From: Candidatus Thiothrix sulfatifontis
GTDB lineage: Bacteria; Pseudomonadota; Gammaproteobacteria; Thiotrichales; Thiotrichaceae
Length of the DNA: 64,000 nucleotides
Assembly: GCA_022828425.1 (NCBI GenBank)
Contig: CP094685.1
Coordinates: forward strand, 2,356,001-2,420,000
Reading direction: 5' to 3'
This document shows, piece by piece, positions 43,456-53,866 of this stretch; position 1 is the stretch's first letter, and every line of letters begins with the position of its first letter. A program made the position numbers and the translations under genes. The notes beneath the pieces are model-generated. The model was given only the letters and a program-made list of their open reading frames with translations, ran no database searches and was not told where the DNA came from.

Positions 43456-43695
43456 TTACTTTTGTGGCTGAGCTTTGATGTAATCAATAGCAGCTTGCAC
43501 AGTGGTAATCTTTTCTGCGTCTTCATCAGGGATTTCAGCGCCGAATTCTTCTTCCAGTGCCATAACCAGTTCAACGGTGTCCAGAGAATCCGCGCCCAGA
43601 TCGTCAATGAAAGAAGATGAATTTTTCACTTCAGCTTCATCAACGCCTAATTGTTCAACAACGATTTTCTTGACGCGCTCTTCTATATCGCTCAT
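43456..43695 (-). CDS. acpP: Acyl carrier protein
   Basis: A 79-residue acidic four-helix carrier. The 4'-phosphopantetheine site is Ser37 in [14 protein letters not shown]. It carries growing acyl chains between FabD, FabG and FabF, encoded around it. A 80-bp gap from fabG and 71 bp to fabF could allow a separate acpP promoter, as is common for this abundant protein. Confidence 0.98.
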   Translation of the reverse strand: MSDIEERVKKIVVEQLGVDEAEVKNSSSFIDDLGADSLDTVELVMALEEEFGAEIPDEDAEKITTVQAAIDYIKAQPQK

Positions 43696-43775
43696 GGTTT
43701 TGTATTCCTCGTAAATAAAAAGTATTGGTAGCGGTAGGCTATTGTATTTAAAACCCGTGCATCATACCAGCAGGT

Positions 43776-44531
43776 TTAAGCCATATACATACCACCGTTG
43801 ACATGAATTGTCTCGCCTGTGATGTATGCGCCCAAGGGGGACGCTAAAAACAACACAGTACCAGCAATTTCATTGGGTTGCCCTAAGCGGCTTAGTGGGA
43901 TATTTTGCAGCAAATGACTGCGCTGCTCTTCGGACAATTCGCGAGTCATATCCGTATCAATGAAGCCCGGCGCAACCACGTTCACCGTAATATTGCGTGA
44001 ACCGATTTCGCGAGCCAGTGATTTGGAAAATCCAACCAAACCGGCTTTGGCGGCTGCGTAATTGGTTTGCCCCGGATTCCCGGACGCACCCACCACGGAT
44101 GAAATCGAGATAATGCGCCCTTTTTTAGCTTTGGTCATGCCGCGCATACATGCTTTGCTCATGCGGTACACCGATGTCAGATTGGTCGCAATAATGTCAT
44201 CCCATTCCTCATCTTTCATGCGCATCAGCAGGTTATCGCGGGTAATGCCAGCATTATTCACCAACACACTGATACTGCCGAACTCGCCTGTCACCGCTTT
44301 AGTGAGGGATTCGATGGAATCTTTGTCGGCGACATTCAACACCATCCCTTTGCCAGCAATACCCGCAGCAGCCAAATAGGCAGAAATGGCTTCTGCGCCT
44401 TTTTCACTGGTCGCCGTACCAACAATCGTTGCGCCCGCTTTGCCTAGCATTTCTGCAATGCTACGTCCGATACCTCGGCTTGCGCCGGTGACTAGGGTGA
44501 TTTCACCCTGTAGACTGATGAGTGAATCCAT
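43776..44531 (-). CDS. fabG: 3-oxoacyl-ACP reductase
   Basis: A 251-residue NADPH-dependent SDR: TGASRGIGRSIAE cofactor loop, NNAGITRDNLLMRM, catalytic Ser in ISISSVVGASGNPGQ and Tyr-Lys in NYAAAKAGLVGFSKS, C-terminal GETIHVNGGMYM. It reduces 3-ketoacyl-ACP in each elongation cycle. Its ATG overlaps the fabD stop by one base (TAATG), so translation is coupled. Confidence 0.97.
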   Translation of the reverse strand: MDSLISLQGEITLVTGASRGIGRSIAEMLGKAGATIVGTATSEKGAEAISAYLAAAGIAGKGMVLNVADKDSIESLTKAVTGEFGSISVLVNNAGITRDNLLMRMKDEEWDDIIATNLTSVYRMSKACMRGMTKAKKGRIISISSVVGASGNPGQTNYAAAKAGLVGFSKSLAREIGSRNITVNVVAPGFIDTDMTRELSEEQRSHLLQNIPLSRLGQPNEIAGTVLFLASPLGAYITGETIHVNGGMYMA

Positions 44532-45478
44532 TACGCTCCCGCCTCCTCACAAAGTTTTAATGCTTCTTCCAATGTTTTGCTATCCAAAATGCACACGGCA
44601 TTGAGTTTGCGGTCAATCCGTTTATTCAAACCAGTCAACACCTTGCCGGGGCCAAACTCGACAGCCGCCGTCGCACCGTAAGTATTCTGTAAGGCTTGAA
44701 TCGTATCAACCCAACGCACCGGGCGATAGAGTTGTTGCTCTAAAGCGCTACGCATGGCATCCGCCGTAGTACGCGCTACCGCATCGACGTTATGCAGCAC
44801 GGGAATTTGCGCCGTGTTAAGCGTAGTAACGGCTAACTGACTTGCTAATTGGGTCGCGGCAGGTAACATCAGCGCACAATGAGACGGCACACTCACCGAC
44901 AATTTGATGGCTTTTTTCGCTCCCATCTCGGTTGCCACTTGAATGGCGCGATCAATTGCAGCCGCATTTCCCGCAATTACAACTTGCCCCGGTGAATTGA
45001 AATTCACTGCTTCAACCACTTCGCCTTGAGCGGCTTGCGCACAAGCGGCTACAATTTGTGCATCATCCAACCCTAAAATCGCTGCCATTGCGCCGTCACC
45101 GTCTGCCACTGCCGATTGCATCAGACGGGCGCGTTCTGCAACTAAAGCTACCGCATCTGTAAAACTCAACACACCTGCCGCCACCAGTGCGGAATATTCA
45201 CCCAAACTATGACCCGCTAACGCAACAGGTTGACAACCACCTTGTTTCAGCCAAACACGCCAAACAGCGACGCCAGCAGCCAACATTAACGGCTGAGTAT
45301 TTTCAGTGCTATTGAGCGCGGCTTCAGGCCCTGCTTGCGCCAATAGCCACAAATCGCGCCCTAATACGGCGGAAGCTTCTTGGAAAGTGTCACGCACTTC
45401 CCCAAAGTCTGCGCTCAAGGTTGCCAACATACCGAGTGACTGCGAACCTTGCCCCGGAAAAATACCCGCAATGGTCAT
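44531..45478 (-). CDS. fabD: Malonyl-CoA:ACP transacylase
   Basis: A 315-residue acyltransferase: oxyanion motif FPGQGSQSLGM at the N-terminus, nucleophile Ser in LAGHSLGEYSALVAAG (near 92) and catalytic His in SVPSHCALMLPA (near 200). It loads malonyl groups on ACP. It is the first gene of the cluster here; plsX, fabH and rpmF, which often precede fabD, are not in the window. It is divergent from infA. Confidence 0.97.
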   Translation of the reverse strand: MTIAGIFPGQGSQSLGMLATLSADFGEVRDTFQEASAVLGRDLWLLAQAGPEAALNSTENTQPLMLAAGVAVWRVWLKQGGCQPVALAGHSLGEYSALVAAGVLSFTDAVALVAERARLMQSAVADGDGAMAAILGLDDAQIVAACAQAAQGEVVEAVNFNSPGQVVIAGNAAAIDRAIQVATEMGAKKAIKLSVSVPSHCALMLPAATQLASQLAVTTLNTAQIPVLHNVDAVARTTADAMRSALEQQLYRPVRWVDTIQALQNTYGATAAVEFGPGKVLTGLNKRIDRKLNAVCILDSKTLEEALKLCEEAGA

Positions 45479-45632
45479 GTGTTTTACTGCTCCCGCGTGA
45501 AAAATTGTTCTATCCTAATAAAATTACGTTGCCATGAAAACTGTCAAATCGAGAAATCCAAAAAAGAACTTGTCATATGGCGCGTGGCAAGGATAATACG
45601 TCGTTTGGTACACCTTAGTATTTAGTGAGATT

Positions 45633-45851
45633 ATGGCGAAAGAAGATTATATTGAAATGGAAGGTATTGTGCAGGAAACCCTGCCAAACACAACTTTCCG
45701 CGTTGAATTAGACAACGGTCACGTGGTGAATGCTCACATTTCCGGCCGTATGCGTAAAAACTACATCCGTATTTTGACTGGCGACCGCGTTACCGTACAG
45801 CTCACCCCTTACGACCTCACCAAAGGCCGCATCAGTTACCGCAACAAATAA
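45633..45851 (+). CDS. infA: Translation initiation factor IF-1
   Basis: A 72-residue S1-like OB-fold protein beginning [20 protein letters not shown]; it blocks the ribosomal A site during initiation. Length and sequence are those of bacterial IF-1. It is convergent with clpA, a linkage typical of gammaproteobacteria, and shares a hairpin terminator with it. Confidence 0.98.
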   Translation: MAKEDYIEMEGIVQETLPNTTFRVELDNGHVVNAHISGRMRKNYIRILTGDRVTVQLTPYDLTKGRISYRNK

Positions 45852-45853
45852 AA

Positions 45854-45873
45854 ATGCGCCCCGCAGGGCGCAT
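45854..45873. terminator. Terminator between convergent infA and clpA
   Basis: Perfect eight-base arms ATGCGCCC / GGGCGCAT with a CGCA loop. On the minus strand TTTTATTTG follows, so it is a good clpA terminator; from the plus strand the stem lies two bases after the infA stop. Confidence 0.75.
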
Positions 45874-45897
45874 CGTGTCTCCGTTTCCCGATAATGC

Positions 45898-48192
45898 TCA
45901 GGCTGGTACGGCTTCCGTGCCGTGCATTTCGACCACCAGCCCTCCAGCATCTGCCGATACTTCCACCCGACCACCCTGGCTGAGTTCGCCAAACAGAATG
46001 GCGTCTGCCAGTGGTTTTTTAATGTGCTCTTGAATCACCCGCTCCATTGGACGTGCGCCCATTAAGCGATCGTAGCCTTTATCCGCTAACCAACGCCGAG
46101 CCGCTTCATCAACCACCAGTACCACCTTCTTCGGCTCCAATTGTGCTTCCAGTTTGATGATGAATTTATCCACTACCGAAGACACCACTTCAGCCGTCAG
46201 CGGGTTAAACTGAATCACCGCATCCAAACGGTTGCGGAATTCGGGTGAGAAGGTGCGATTAACCGCTTCGGTCGCATCCAAGGTGTGATCTTGCACGGTG
46301 AAACCGAGCGATTTACGGCTGATATTCTCCGCCCCTGCGTTACTGGTCATGATCAGAATCACATTGCGGAAGTCGATCTTGCGCCCGTTCGCATCGGTCA
46401 GTGTGCCGTGATCCATTACTTGCAGCAGGATGTTGAAAATATCAGGGTGGGCTTTTTCAATTTCATCCAGCAACAATACCGCGTGCGGGTGTTTATTAAT
46501 CGCATCGGTGAGCAAACCGCCTTCGTCATAACCCACATAGCCCGGCGGCGCACCAATCAGGCGTGAAACCGTGTGACGTTCCATGTATTCGGACATATCA
46601 AAGCGCAGCAATTCAATTCCCAAACGTAATGCTAATTGCTTAGAAACTTCGGTCTTCCCTACCCCGGTTGGCCCTGCAAACATGAAGGAACCAATCGGTT
46701 TAGTATCATCACGCAAGCCAGAACGCGCCATTTTGATAGCAGCGGTTAATTGCTCAACCGCTTTGTCTTGCCCGAAGATAACCATTTTCAGGTCACGTTC
46801 CAAATTGCGCAAAGTATGCATATCCGAAGTGGACACCGACTTGGGTGGAATCCGCGCAATTTTTGCCACGATGTCTTCAATATCGGTGACATTGATGGTT
46901 TTTTTGCGAGAAGCTGCCGGTTGCAATTGACGGTTAGCGCCTGCTTCGTCAATCACATCAATGGCTTTGTCGGGTAAATGCCGGTCATTGATGTATTTAG
47001 CTGCCAGCTCTGCCGCCGCCTTGAGCGCAGGCTGGGTATAACGCACATTGTGATGTGCCTCAAACCGTGATTTCAAGCCCTTGAGGATTTCAATGGTTTC
47101 TTCTACTGATGGCTCATTGATGTCGATTTTCTGGAAACGTCGCGCCAAGGCACGGTCTTTCTCGAAAATGGTATGGTATTCCTGAAAGGTAGTGGAACCA
47201 ATGCATTTGAGTTCGCCCGATGACAGTACCGGCTTAATGAGGTTGGAAGCATCCATCGTGCCACCGGAAGTTGCGCCCGCCCCAATAATCGTGTGAATTT
47301 CGTCAATGAACAGCACCGCGTGCGGCTCGTTCTTGATTTGCTTCAACACGGCTTTCAGGCGTTTCTCAAAATCCCCTCGGTATTTGGTGCCCGCCAGCAA
47401 CGACCCCATGTCCAAGGAGTAAATCACCGCATCAGCAAGAATTTCCGGCACTTCGCCATCCACAATGCGTTTGGCTAGACCTTCGGCAATCGCGGTTTTG
47501 CCAACGCCTGCTTCGCCAACCAACAATGGATTGTTCTTTCGACGACGGCACAACACTTGAATGGTGCGTTCGATTTCGAGATCGCGCCCAATTAAGGGAT
47601 CGATTTTGCCTTCTAATGCCATCTCATTCAGATTGCTGGCGTATTTTTCCAACGGTTTGCCATTATCATTGGTATCAGAGTCGTTATCCGCTTGATTGCC
47701 AGATGACTGCGATGAATTGTCGTCAGGATTTTTGCCTTTAGACGCTTCAGGCTGATGGTCTTTGCGGATACCGTGGGAGATGAAATTAATAATATCCAAG
47801 CGCGTCACATCATGCCGTGACAGAAAGTACACCGAATGAGAGTCCGGCTCACCGAAAATAGCCACCAAAATAGCATCACCAGTCACCTCACCCTTGCGCG
47901 AAGTTTGGGCACTGTATATGGCGCGGTGGATAACGCGTTGAAAACCCAAAGTAGGTTGTACATCACGCGAGGAATCATTATCAGGAACCAGTGGGGTGTT
48001 TTCATCCACAAACATTTCCAGTTCACGGCGTAACTGCGGAATGTCCACGGAACAGGCACGCAATGCCTCTGCCGCACTGGGGTTATCCAGCATAATCAGT
48101 AACAAATGTTCAACGGTGACGAATTCGTAACGGCGGCTACGGGCATCGCTGTACAGCGTATTGATTGAATATTCTACTTCAGCGCTCAACAT
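45898..48192 (-). CDS. clpA: ATP-dependent Clp protease ATP-binding subunit ClpA
   Basis: A 764-residue Hsp100 unfoldase: N-domain (starts [14 protein letters not shown]), first AAA+ module with [15 protein letters not shown] (near 215) and [12 protein letters not shown], second with [15 protein letters not shown] (near 494) and [15 protein letters not shown]. The IGL-type ClpP loop is expected in the second module (the segment KSLGF near 620 fits). It feeds substrates to ClpP. The ATG at 48192 matches the family; longer frames reach into the clpS gap. It lies five bases downstream of the clpS stop. Confidence 0.97.
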   Translation of the reverse strand: MLSAEVEYSINTLYSDARSRRYEFVTVEHLLLIMLDNPSAAEALRACSVDIPQLRRELEMFVDENTPLVPDNDSSRDVQPTLGFQRVIHRAIYSAQTSRKGEVTGDAILVAIFGEPDSHSVYFLSRHDVTRLDIINFISHGIRKDHQPEASKGKNPDDNSSQSSGNQADNDSDTNDNGKPLEKYASNLNEMALEGKIDPLIGRDLEIERTIQVLCRRRKNNPLLVGEAGVGKTAIAEGLAKRIVDGEVPEILADAVIYSLDMGSLLAGTKYRGDFEKRLKAVLKQIKNEPHAVLFIDEIHTIIGAGATSGGTMDASNLIKPVLSSGELKCIGSTTFQEYHTIFEKDRALARRFQKIDINEPSVEETIEILKGLKSRFEAHHNVRYTQPALKAAAELAAKYINDRHLPDKAIDVIDEAGANRQLQPAASRKKTINVTDIEDIVAKIARIPPKSVSTSDMHTLRNLERDLKMVIFGQDKAVEQLTAAIKMARSGLRDDTKPIGSFMFAGPTGVGKTEVSKQLALRLGIELLRFDMSEYMERHTVSRLIGAPPGYVGYDEGGLLTDAINKHPHAVLLLDEIEKAHPDIFNILLQVMDHGTLTDANGRKIDFRNVILIMTSNAGAENISRKSLGFTVQDHTLDATEAVNRTFSPEFRNRLDAVIQFNPLTAEVVSSVVDKFIIKLEAQLEPKKVVLVVDEAARRWLADKGYDRLMGARPMERVIQEHIKKPLADAILFGELSQGGRVEVSADAGGLVVEMHGTEAVPA

Positions 48193-48197
48193 AAAAC

Positions 48198-48530
48198 TTA
48201 TGCCTCTTCCATTGTACACAGCAAAGGATGTTGATATTCCCGCGCAAACCGGCTGACTTGTGCCACTTTGGTTTCCGCTATATCACGAGTATAGACCCCA
48301 CAAATGCCTTTGCCACGTGTATGTACGTGCAACATGATGCGAGTCGCGTTTTCGTGATCCATATCGAAGAAGGTTTGCAGCACTTCAACTACAAAGTCCA
48401 TCGGTGTGAAATCATCATTTAATAGTATAACTTTAAAGCGGGGGGGTTCTTTCACCTCTGGGCGGGATTCCTGTACCGCTACACCGGAATCCTGACCGTT
48501 ACCGTGATCTTCTTTGTGTTTTTGCGCCAT
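48198..48530 (-). CDS. clpS: ClpA adaptor ClpS
   Basis: A 110-residue N-recognin that delivers N-degron substrates to ClpAP. Disordered charged N-terminus, then the core with [18 protein letters not shown] (the N-degron pocket Asp/Asn region) and [23 protein letters not shown]. The ATG at 48530 is used with AAGG ten bases upstream; the TTG seven codons earlier is less likely. Directly upstream of clpA. Confidence 0.96.
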   Translation of the reverse strand: MAQKHKEDHGNGQDSGVAVQESRPEVKEPPRFKVILLNDDFTPMDFVVEVLQTFFDMDHENATRIMLHVHTRGKGICGVYTRDIAETKVAQVSRFAREYQHPLLCTMEEA

Positions 48531-48650
48531 ACCTAATTTACCTTGCCCCAAGCTTACGGGTTTTGATGCTAATGTTATAAACGGTTTGACCGTTCGCTGT
48601 CACTATTCCCTGCATAGATTGGTGTAACTTCTCGAAATACAAGTACCTCA

Positions 48651-48683
48651 ATAAAAAAACAGGCGACACTCAGGTCGCCTGTT
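48651..48683 (-). terminator. Intrinsic terminator of icd
   Basis: Ten-base perfect arms AACAGGCGAC / GTCGCCTGTT (48658-48667, 48674-48683), six-base loop, then TTTTTTTATT on the minus strand. It lies 24 bases after the icd stop and separates icd from clpS. Confidence 0.9.
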
Positions 48684-48706
48684 GCCACACAATCGCGTAC
48701 CGAGCG

Positions 48707-49960
48707 TTACATGTGAGCGATCACATTATCACCGAATTCTGAACAGGCAATTTCTTCTGCCCCGTCAATCATGCGGGCAAAGTCAAAGGTCACACGCTTA
48801 GAGGAAATCGCCCCCGCCGTGCCTTTGTTAATCAAATCAGCCGCTTCTAACCAACCCATGTGACGCAGCATCATTTCGGCTGACAATACGATCGAGCTAG
48901 GGTTGACTTGATCCAAACCTGCAAACTTTGGTGCCGTACCGTGAGTCGCTTCAAACATCGCGATGGTATCAGACAAGTTAGCACCGGGAGCAATGCCAAT
49001 CCCGCCCACTTGCGCGGCGAGCGCATCCGATACGAAATCGCCATTCAAGTTAAGGGTTGCTACCACTGAATAATCTTCTGGGCGCAGCAAAATTTGTTGC
49101 AGGAAGTTATCCGCGATGACGTCTTTAACAATAATGTCTTTGCCGTTCAACGGATTTTTCATGGAACACCAAGGGCCGCCATCAATTTCCACTGCGCCAA
49201 ACTCTTCTTTCGCCAACTCGTAGCCCCAGTTTTTAAAGGCACCTTCGGTAAATTTCATAATATTACCTTTGTGCACCAGCGTTACGGAGTCATGGTCATT
49301 ATCAATCGCGTACTGGAATGCTTTGCGAACCAGACGTTTCGTACCGTCACGCGACACGGGCTTGATGCCGATGCCAGACGTTTCGGGGAAACGAATTTTA
49401 GTGACGCCCATTTCATTCATCAAAAAATCGATGAGTTTCTTGGCTTCGGGGGATTCTGCTGCCCATTCAATCCCCGCGTAAATGTCTTCAGAGTTTTCGC
49501 GGAAAATCACCATGCTGGTCTTCTCCGGGTGCTTGACTGGGCTGGGCACGCCGTCGTAATAGCGAATCGGGCGCAAACACAAGTATAAATCCAAATCTTG
49601 GCGCAACTTAACGTTCAACGAACGAATTCCGCCACCGACCGGCGTGGTCAATGGGCCTTTGATCGACACCACGAATTCTTTGACGGCATCGACTGTTTCG
49701 TCCGGCAACCACACGTCTTCGCCGTAAATTTGTGTCGCTTTTTCACCAGCGTACACTTCCATCCACGCAATTTTGCGCTCACCACCGTAAGCTTTCTGCA
49801 CAGCCGCATCGACAACTTTCATCATCACTGGGCTAATATCAACCCCAATGCCATCGCCTTCGATGTATGGAATAATCGGATTGTTCGGCACATTCAGGGA
49901 ATAATCGGCGTTGGTCGTAATCTTCTCGCCTTGTGCGGGGACTTTGATATGTTGGTACAT
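48707..49960 (-). CDS. icd: NADP-dependent isocitrate dehydrogenase
   Basis: A 417-residue TCA enzyme of the E. coli Icd type (416). It starts [14 protein letters not shown]; it has [17 protein letters not shown], the phosphorylatable-loop region [14 protein letters not shown] (preceded by [15 protein letters not shown]) and [25 protein letters not shown] precedes the ATG at 49960; the longer in-frame initiator would add a hydrophobic stretch foreign to the family. Divergent from the double-nuclease gene. Confidence 0.97.
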   Translation of the reverse strand: MYQHIKVPAQGEKITTNADYSLNVPNNPIIPYIEGDGIGVDISPVMMKVVDAAVQKAYGGERKIAWMEVYAGEKATQIYGEDVWLPDETVDAVKEFVVSIKGPLTTPVGGGIRSLNVKLRQDLDLYLCLRPIRYYDGVPSPVKHPEKTSMVIFRENSEDIYAGIEWAAESPEAKKLIDFLMNEMGVTKIRFPETSGIGIKPVSRDGTKRLVRKAFQYAIDNDHDSVTLVHKGNIMKFTEGAFKNWGYELAKEEFGAVEIDGGPWCSMKNPLNGKDIIVKDVIADNFLQQILLRPEDYSVVATLNLNGDFVSDALAAQVGGIGIAPGANLSDTIAMFEATHGTAPKFAGLDQVNPSSIVLSAEMMLRHMGWLEAADLINKGTAGAISSKRVTFDFARMIDGAEEIACSEFGDNVIAHM

Positions 49961-50061
49961 CGGTACTCTCTCCAATTTTTGGTGGTTGTCTCTCAGCGCG
50001 TGGGGGACATTATAAACGAAACGTGCGAGGATGACGATTGCAAGAAGGAGGCCAAAACAAG

Positions 50062-51864
50062 ATGAAACTTGCCACATTTAACCTTTATCAGTTCGCTGCA
50101 CACGGGTATTACTGGCATGAGCATACCGAATACAACACCTTTAGTGCTGCTGAGTGGGAACAAAAACAACACTGGATTCGCACACGCTTGCACCAAATGG
50201 ATGCAGACATCGTGGGTTTTCAAGAAGTATTCAGTATTCCCGAACTTCAGCAATTGTGCTTGGCAGCGGGGTATCCGTACTTTATCCAAGTTGACACCTC
50301 AGGTGTGCGTGACGACGATCCGTTGGTCTATCACAAGTCGGTGGTGGCCTTAGCCTCGCGCTTTCCGGTGGTGGCAGTTCATCCGGTAGACATTATTGAC
50401 GCAGTGCGCGATGAATTGCCGATTCCTGAAAGTTTTCGCTTTAGCCGCGCACCTATTTGTGCTGATGTGCAAGTACCTGGGTTCGGTCTGTTGACTGTTT
50501 ACGTGCTACACCTTAAATCCAAACGCCCCGCCACTTTGGATTTGCGCTACGCCGACAGTTTGGAATGGCAACAGCGTGTTGCAGACACCTTGCAACGCTT
50601 ATCACGCGGCACGATTGCCTCCTTGCTGCAACGCGGCTTGGAGGCTACCCTGCTCTATCACCACATTGTGCGCCGCCTAGAACAGGATGCCACCCACCCC
50701 ATCGTGGTATTGGGTGACATGAACGATAGCGAAAACTCCATTCCACTGGCGGCGCTAACCATGCAGGAGCGCGTTTACGCAATTGGCGGCTTAGAAGCAG
50801 AACAATGGCCAGAAGGCATTACACCTTGGTTATACGCTTATCGTTTGGCTGATACCTTCCGGCTTGCGCCGAATATGCGCCAGCGGGTACGCCCGTTTAC
50901 TAAAATTCATCGCGGCACGGGTGGTGTTCTCGATTACATTCTTGTCTCCAATGCGCTTAACCCCAAAAATACCGACGCCAAAGCCGAAGTTGCACACTAT
51001 GAAGTCTGGAATCAGCATTTGGAAACCGATGGAATGGATGAACGCCTGCAATCGGATCATGGGCAAGTCTGCGTGGAACTGCTTCCCTGCGATGCGCCCC
51101 CTGACTACGCCGATAGTATTCACCAACGCCCTGCCCATAATATTAAGCACGTCGCTGATATTCTCACGCGGCAGGACTTTGTGGCATATGCTGGTGGTGT
51201 ATTCCAAGCACGCGAGCACTTCAAACAATGGGACGGTACCGCCAAATGGAATAATTTCTGGTCATTCTTTTTTGACAATGAATACGGCTGGGTCACGTCC
51301 ATTTACGGCACCGCTCCGGTCAATGAGCTGTATCAAAAACAACATCACAGCATTGAACACCTGATTCCACGGGATTTCTTAGACCGTTACCTTGCGTACA
51401 AAAACGTGCCGCGTCATGTGCGTAACGGCGCCAGCACCAATCCGCTCAATTTCGCGCCGTCAGAGCGCGGTTTAAATGCCAAGCGTTCTAACTTCAATTT
51501 TGATCTGGACGATGACAAGATTGTGCGGCCTTACAACCTAATCTTACACGCGGACAGTTTCAGTGAGGCCACGGGTTTTGATGCCGATCATGAATGGGTC
51601 ATTCCTTCCCGCAATCGGGGAGACATCGCGCGGGCGCTGCTGTACATGCTGCTGGTATACGAAATCGACGAACTTTATAATCGTCACATTGCGACACTGG
51701 TGCATTGGGCGAAGGTAGACAGCCCCAGTGCTTGGGAGTTGGCTTACAATAACTGGGTATATTCGCGCTTAGGTATCCGAAATCCGTTTATTGATACACC
51801 CGAAAATGCATTACAATTACTGAATAATCGCGATTTGCTGGCCTCGATTGAATACCGGCAATAA
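50062..51864 (+). CDS. EEP nuclease/phosphatase - endonuclease I-like fusion
   Basis: A 600-residue protein with two nuclease-like parts. Residues 1-340 are an endonuclease/exonuclease/phosphatase domain: KLATFNLYQ, catalytic Glu55 (GFQEVF), [11 protein letters not shown] (Asp219, Asn221), [11 protein letters not shown] and SDHG (331-334). Residues about 370-595 resemble endonuclease I (EndA/NucM, beta-beta-alpha-metal): [11 protein letters not shown] (His429, Glu432, His433), [19 protein letters not shown] (459-477), [11 protein letters not shown] and [10 protein letters not shown] see no signal peptide, although EndA/NucM enzymes are normally secreted. AGGAGG lies upstream of the ATG at 50062. 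Substrate unknown; DNA or RNA cleavage by both parts is inference. Confidence 0.82.
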   Translation: MKLATFNLYQFAAHGYYWHEHTEYNTFSAAEWEQKQHWIRTRLHQMDADIVGFQEVFSIPELQQLCLAAGYPYFIQVDTSGVRDDDPLVYHKSVVALASRFPVVAVHPVDIIDAVRDELPIPESFRFSRAPICADVQVPGFGLLTVYVLHLKSKRPATLDLRYADSLEWQQRVADTLQRLSRGTIASLLQRGLEATLLYHHIVRRLEQDATHPIVVLGDMNDSENSIPLAALTMQERVYAIGGLEAEQWPEGITPWLYAYRLADTFRLAPNMRQRVRPFTKIHRGTGGVLDYILVSNALNPKNTDAKAEVAHYEVWNQHLETDGMDERLQSDHGQVCVELLPCDAPPDYADSIHQRPAHNIKHVADILTRQDFVAYAGGVFQAREHFKQWDGTAKWNNFWSFFFDNEYGWVTSIYGTAPVNELYQKQHHSIEHLIPRDFLDRYLAYKNVPRHVRNGASTNPLNFAPSERGLNAKRSNFNFDLDDDKIVRPYNLILHADSFSEATGFDADHEWVIPSRNRGDIARALLYMLLVYEIDELYNRHIATLVHWAKVDSPSAWELAYNNWVYSRLGIRNPFIDTPENALQLLNNRDLLASIEYRQ

Positions 51865-51926
51865 CGCAAGATCATGCTAATATGCCATAATTTGTTGAAT
51901 TGCCCGCTCTGAGGATAAAAGATCAC

Positions 51927-53114
51927 ATGACTACACGCAAAACAGCGTCGGTATTGTTAATGGCTGGTTTACTTGCCAGCACACTCGCCGCACAAGCCGC
52001 CGAAATCATTCAAGTTGAAACCGCTGGCGCACGCTCGCAATCGGTACTGGGCAGCACCGTTATTCCGTACAAAGAAGTCACCTTGAGTGCCCAAATTCCC
52101 GGTGTTGTCAAATACGTAGCAGGCGCAGTAGGCACCAACCTGACCGAAGGCGCGGCTGTTTTTAAGATTGATGAAGCCCAACTTGTGGCAAAACGCGATG
52201 CCGTGCTTGCCCAAATTTCAATTGCACAAGCGGGCGTCCAAAATGCGCAAGCTCAATATTACCGTGAAATGACCTCCCCGCGTAGCAAAGACATCGGCGC
52301 CATGCCCGGCTTCGGCTTGCCGTCGATGTTTGATCGGTTTGCGGTACGCCCTTTTGCGGAATCCTTTATCGGTGGTTATGACGCTGACACCATCCGGCAG
52401 AGTGATTTGACCAACGCAATGTCGGTCGTTTCACAAGCGCAAGGCCAACTTCAACAAGCCATGTCGCAGTTGCAAGAAATTGATTCGGCGTTGCGCGATG
52501 CCAGCGCCCTTGCGCCATTTGAAGGCATTATCCTCGAAAAAATGGTCGAAGTTGGCGACACCGTGCAACCGGGTCAACCGCTGGTCAAATTCGGTTACGT
52601 CAAATACAAACGTTTACAAGCGGATGTGCCCTCCGGTTTGGTCGGAAATTTGAGCAAAGACATGTTGTTACCGGCGAAGATTGATGGCAGTACCGACACT
52701 TCGGTGCGGGTTTCTGAAATTTACCCGATTGCTGACCCTAACCGTCATACCGTTACGGTGAAGTTTGATATTCCGATGGAAATCACTACCGCACCGGGTA
52801 TGTATGCAGAAATCTATGTGCCTGAAAACAAAAAAGGCGGCAGCCAAGTGACCGTAATTCCGCGCTCTGCCTTGATGAAGGGCAGCAGCTTACCGGGTGT
52901 TTTGGTGGTTAAAGATAACAATACTTCGGAATTGCGCATGGTGCGCTTGGGCGCAGAACAGAATGGCGGTAGCAAAGTAGCCATTATTTCGGGCTTGAAT
53001 CCGGGTGAGAAAATCATTAATAACCCGCCCGCAGGCGTTACGTCCGGTTGGATGCCAACGACGGTTAATCCAACACCGGCACCGGCTTTGCCTCCTACCC
53101 CTGCTGCAAAATAA
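51927..53114 (+). CDS. RND efflux periplasmic adaptor, orphan
   Basis: A 395-residue HlyD-type adaptor with signal peptide (SVLLMAGLLASTLAAQAAE), lipoyl halves (VIPYKEVTLSAQIPGVVKYV and LAPFEGIILEKMVEVGDTV), an alpha hairpin rich in Gln and Ala (about 75-185) with a long insert (MPGFGLPSMFDRFAVRPFAE) and a Pro-rich tail. No lipobox. No RND permease or outer-membrane channel is adjacent, so its pump partner is elsewhere. The start at 51927 (MTTRKTAS) sits before the signal sequence, with GAGG upstream. Confidence 0.85.
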   Translation: MTTRKTASVLLMAGLLASTLAAQAAEIIQVETAGARSQSVLGSTVIPYKEVTLSAQIPGVVKYVAGAVGTNLTEGAAVFKIDEAQLVAKRDAVLAQISIAQAGVQNAQAQYYREMTSPRSKDIGAMPGFGLPSMFDRFAVRPFAESFIGGYDADTIRQSDLTNAMSVVSQAQGQLQQAMSQLQEIDSALRDASALAPFEGIILEKMVEVGDTVQPGQPLVKFGYVKYKRLQADVPSGLVGNLSKDMLLPAKIDGSTDTSVRVSEIYPIADPNRHTVTVKFDIPMEITTAPGMYAEIYVPENKKGGSQVTVIPRSALMKGSSLPGVLVVKDNNTSELRMVRLGAEQNGGSKVAIISGLNPGEKIINNPPAGVTSGWMPTTVNPTPAPALPPTPAAK

Positions 53115-53135
53115 TTATAAAAGAAACACCTCCCA

Positions 53136-53157
53136 ACCTCCCCTCATCAAGGGAGGT
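53136..53157. repeat. Short palindrome between adaptor and RDD operon
   Basis: Seven-base arms ACCTCCC / GGGAGGT around CTCATCAA, the kind of CTCCCC...GGGGAG hairpin I know as a dispersed intergenic repeat. It may also help end the adaptor transcript. No gene in the 65-bp spacer. Confidence 0.6.
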
Positions 53158-53179
53158 ATGGGCTAAACGGTGAGGTTGC

Positions 53180-53866
53180 ATGAAATTAGACACCACCTAC
53201 ACGGTCAACACGCCGGAAGGCATTGCACTACAACTATCACCCGCAGGCCCAGCCCCACGATTGTTGGCATGGTTGGTGGATTTATTGCTACGCGGTTTAG
53301 TTAGCGCATTGTTATTTATCGGACTCGCGCTACTCGGCGAAATGGGCATCGGCATTGCGCTAATCCTCACCTTTTTGTTGGAATGGTTTTACCCCGTCTA
53401 TTTTGAATTGCGTCATCAAGGGCAAACACCCGGCAAAAAAATGCTGGACATTTATGTTGCGCACGCCGATGCCAGCCCGATTACCTTTTCAGCCTCGTTA
53501 GTCCGTAACTTATTACGCGTTGTGGATTTTTTGCCGCTTCTCTACGGGTTTGGACTTGCCAGCATGTTGTTAAATCAACGCTTTCAGCGCCTTGGGGATT
53601 TGGCTGCAAATACAGTGGTGCTCCATAAAATCCGGGCTGATACGCCCAATCCAATGTCAGCGGTAGAGGCAATCCGCCCCGAAGTCACATTAACCCTGCC
53701 CGAACAACAAGCGATTATGTTGTTTGCCCAACGTAGCCACACCCTCGCCCCCGCCCGCTTGGATGAACTGGCGCAGATGACTGGCGTTCTCGTCGCGCCG
53801 CAATCCAAGCCTACAGCGTATGTGCAAGGCATTGCCCGTTGGTTAACCGGCGGAGGCAGAACATGA
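53180..53866 (+). CDS. RDD family membrane protein
   Basis: A 228-residue protein with the RDD transmembrane domain in the first 150 residues: RLLAWLVDLLLRGLV (R..D), helices at about 30-60, LRHQGQTPGKKMLDIYV, and RNLLRVVDFLPLLYG. The last 75 residues are soluble. Function unknown for the family; here it opens a six-gene operon with MoxR and DUF58. Overlaps the next gene by four bases. Confidence 0.88.
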   Translation: MKLDTTYTVNTPEGIALQLSPAGPAPRLLAWLVDLLLRGLVSALLFIGLALLGEMGIGIALILTFLLEWFYPVYFELRHQGQTPGKKMLDIYVAHADASPITFSASLVRNLLRVVDFLPLLYGFGLASMLLNQRFQRLGDLAANTVVLHKIRADTPNPMSAVEAIRPEVTLTLPEQQAIMLFAQRSHTLAPARLDELAQMTGVLVAPQSKPTAYVQGIARWLTGGGRT

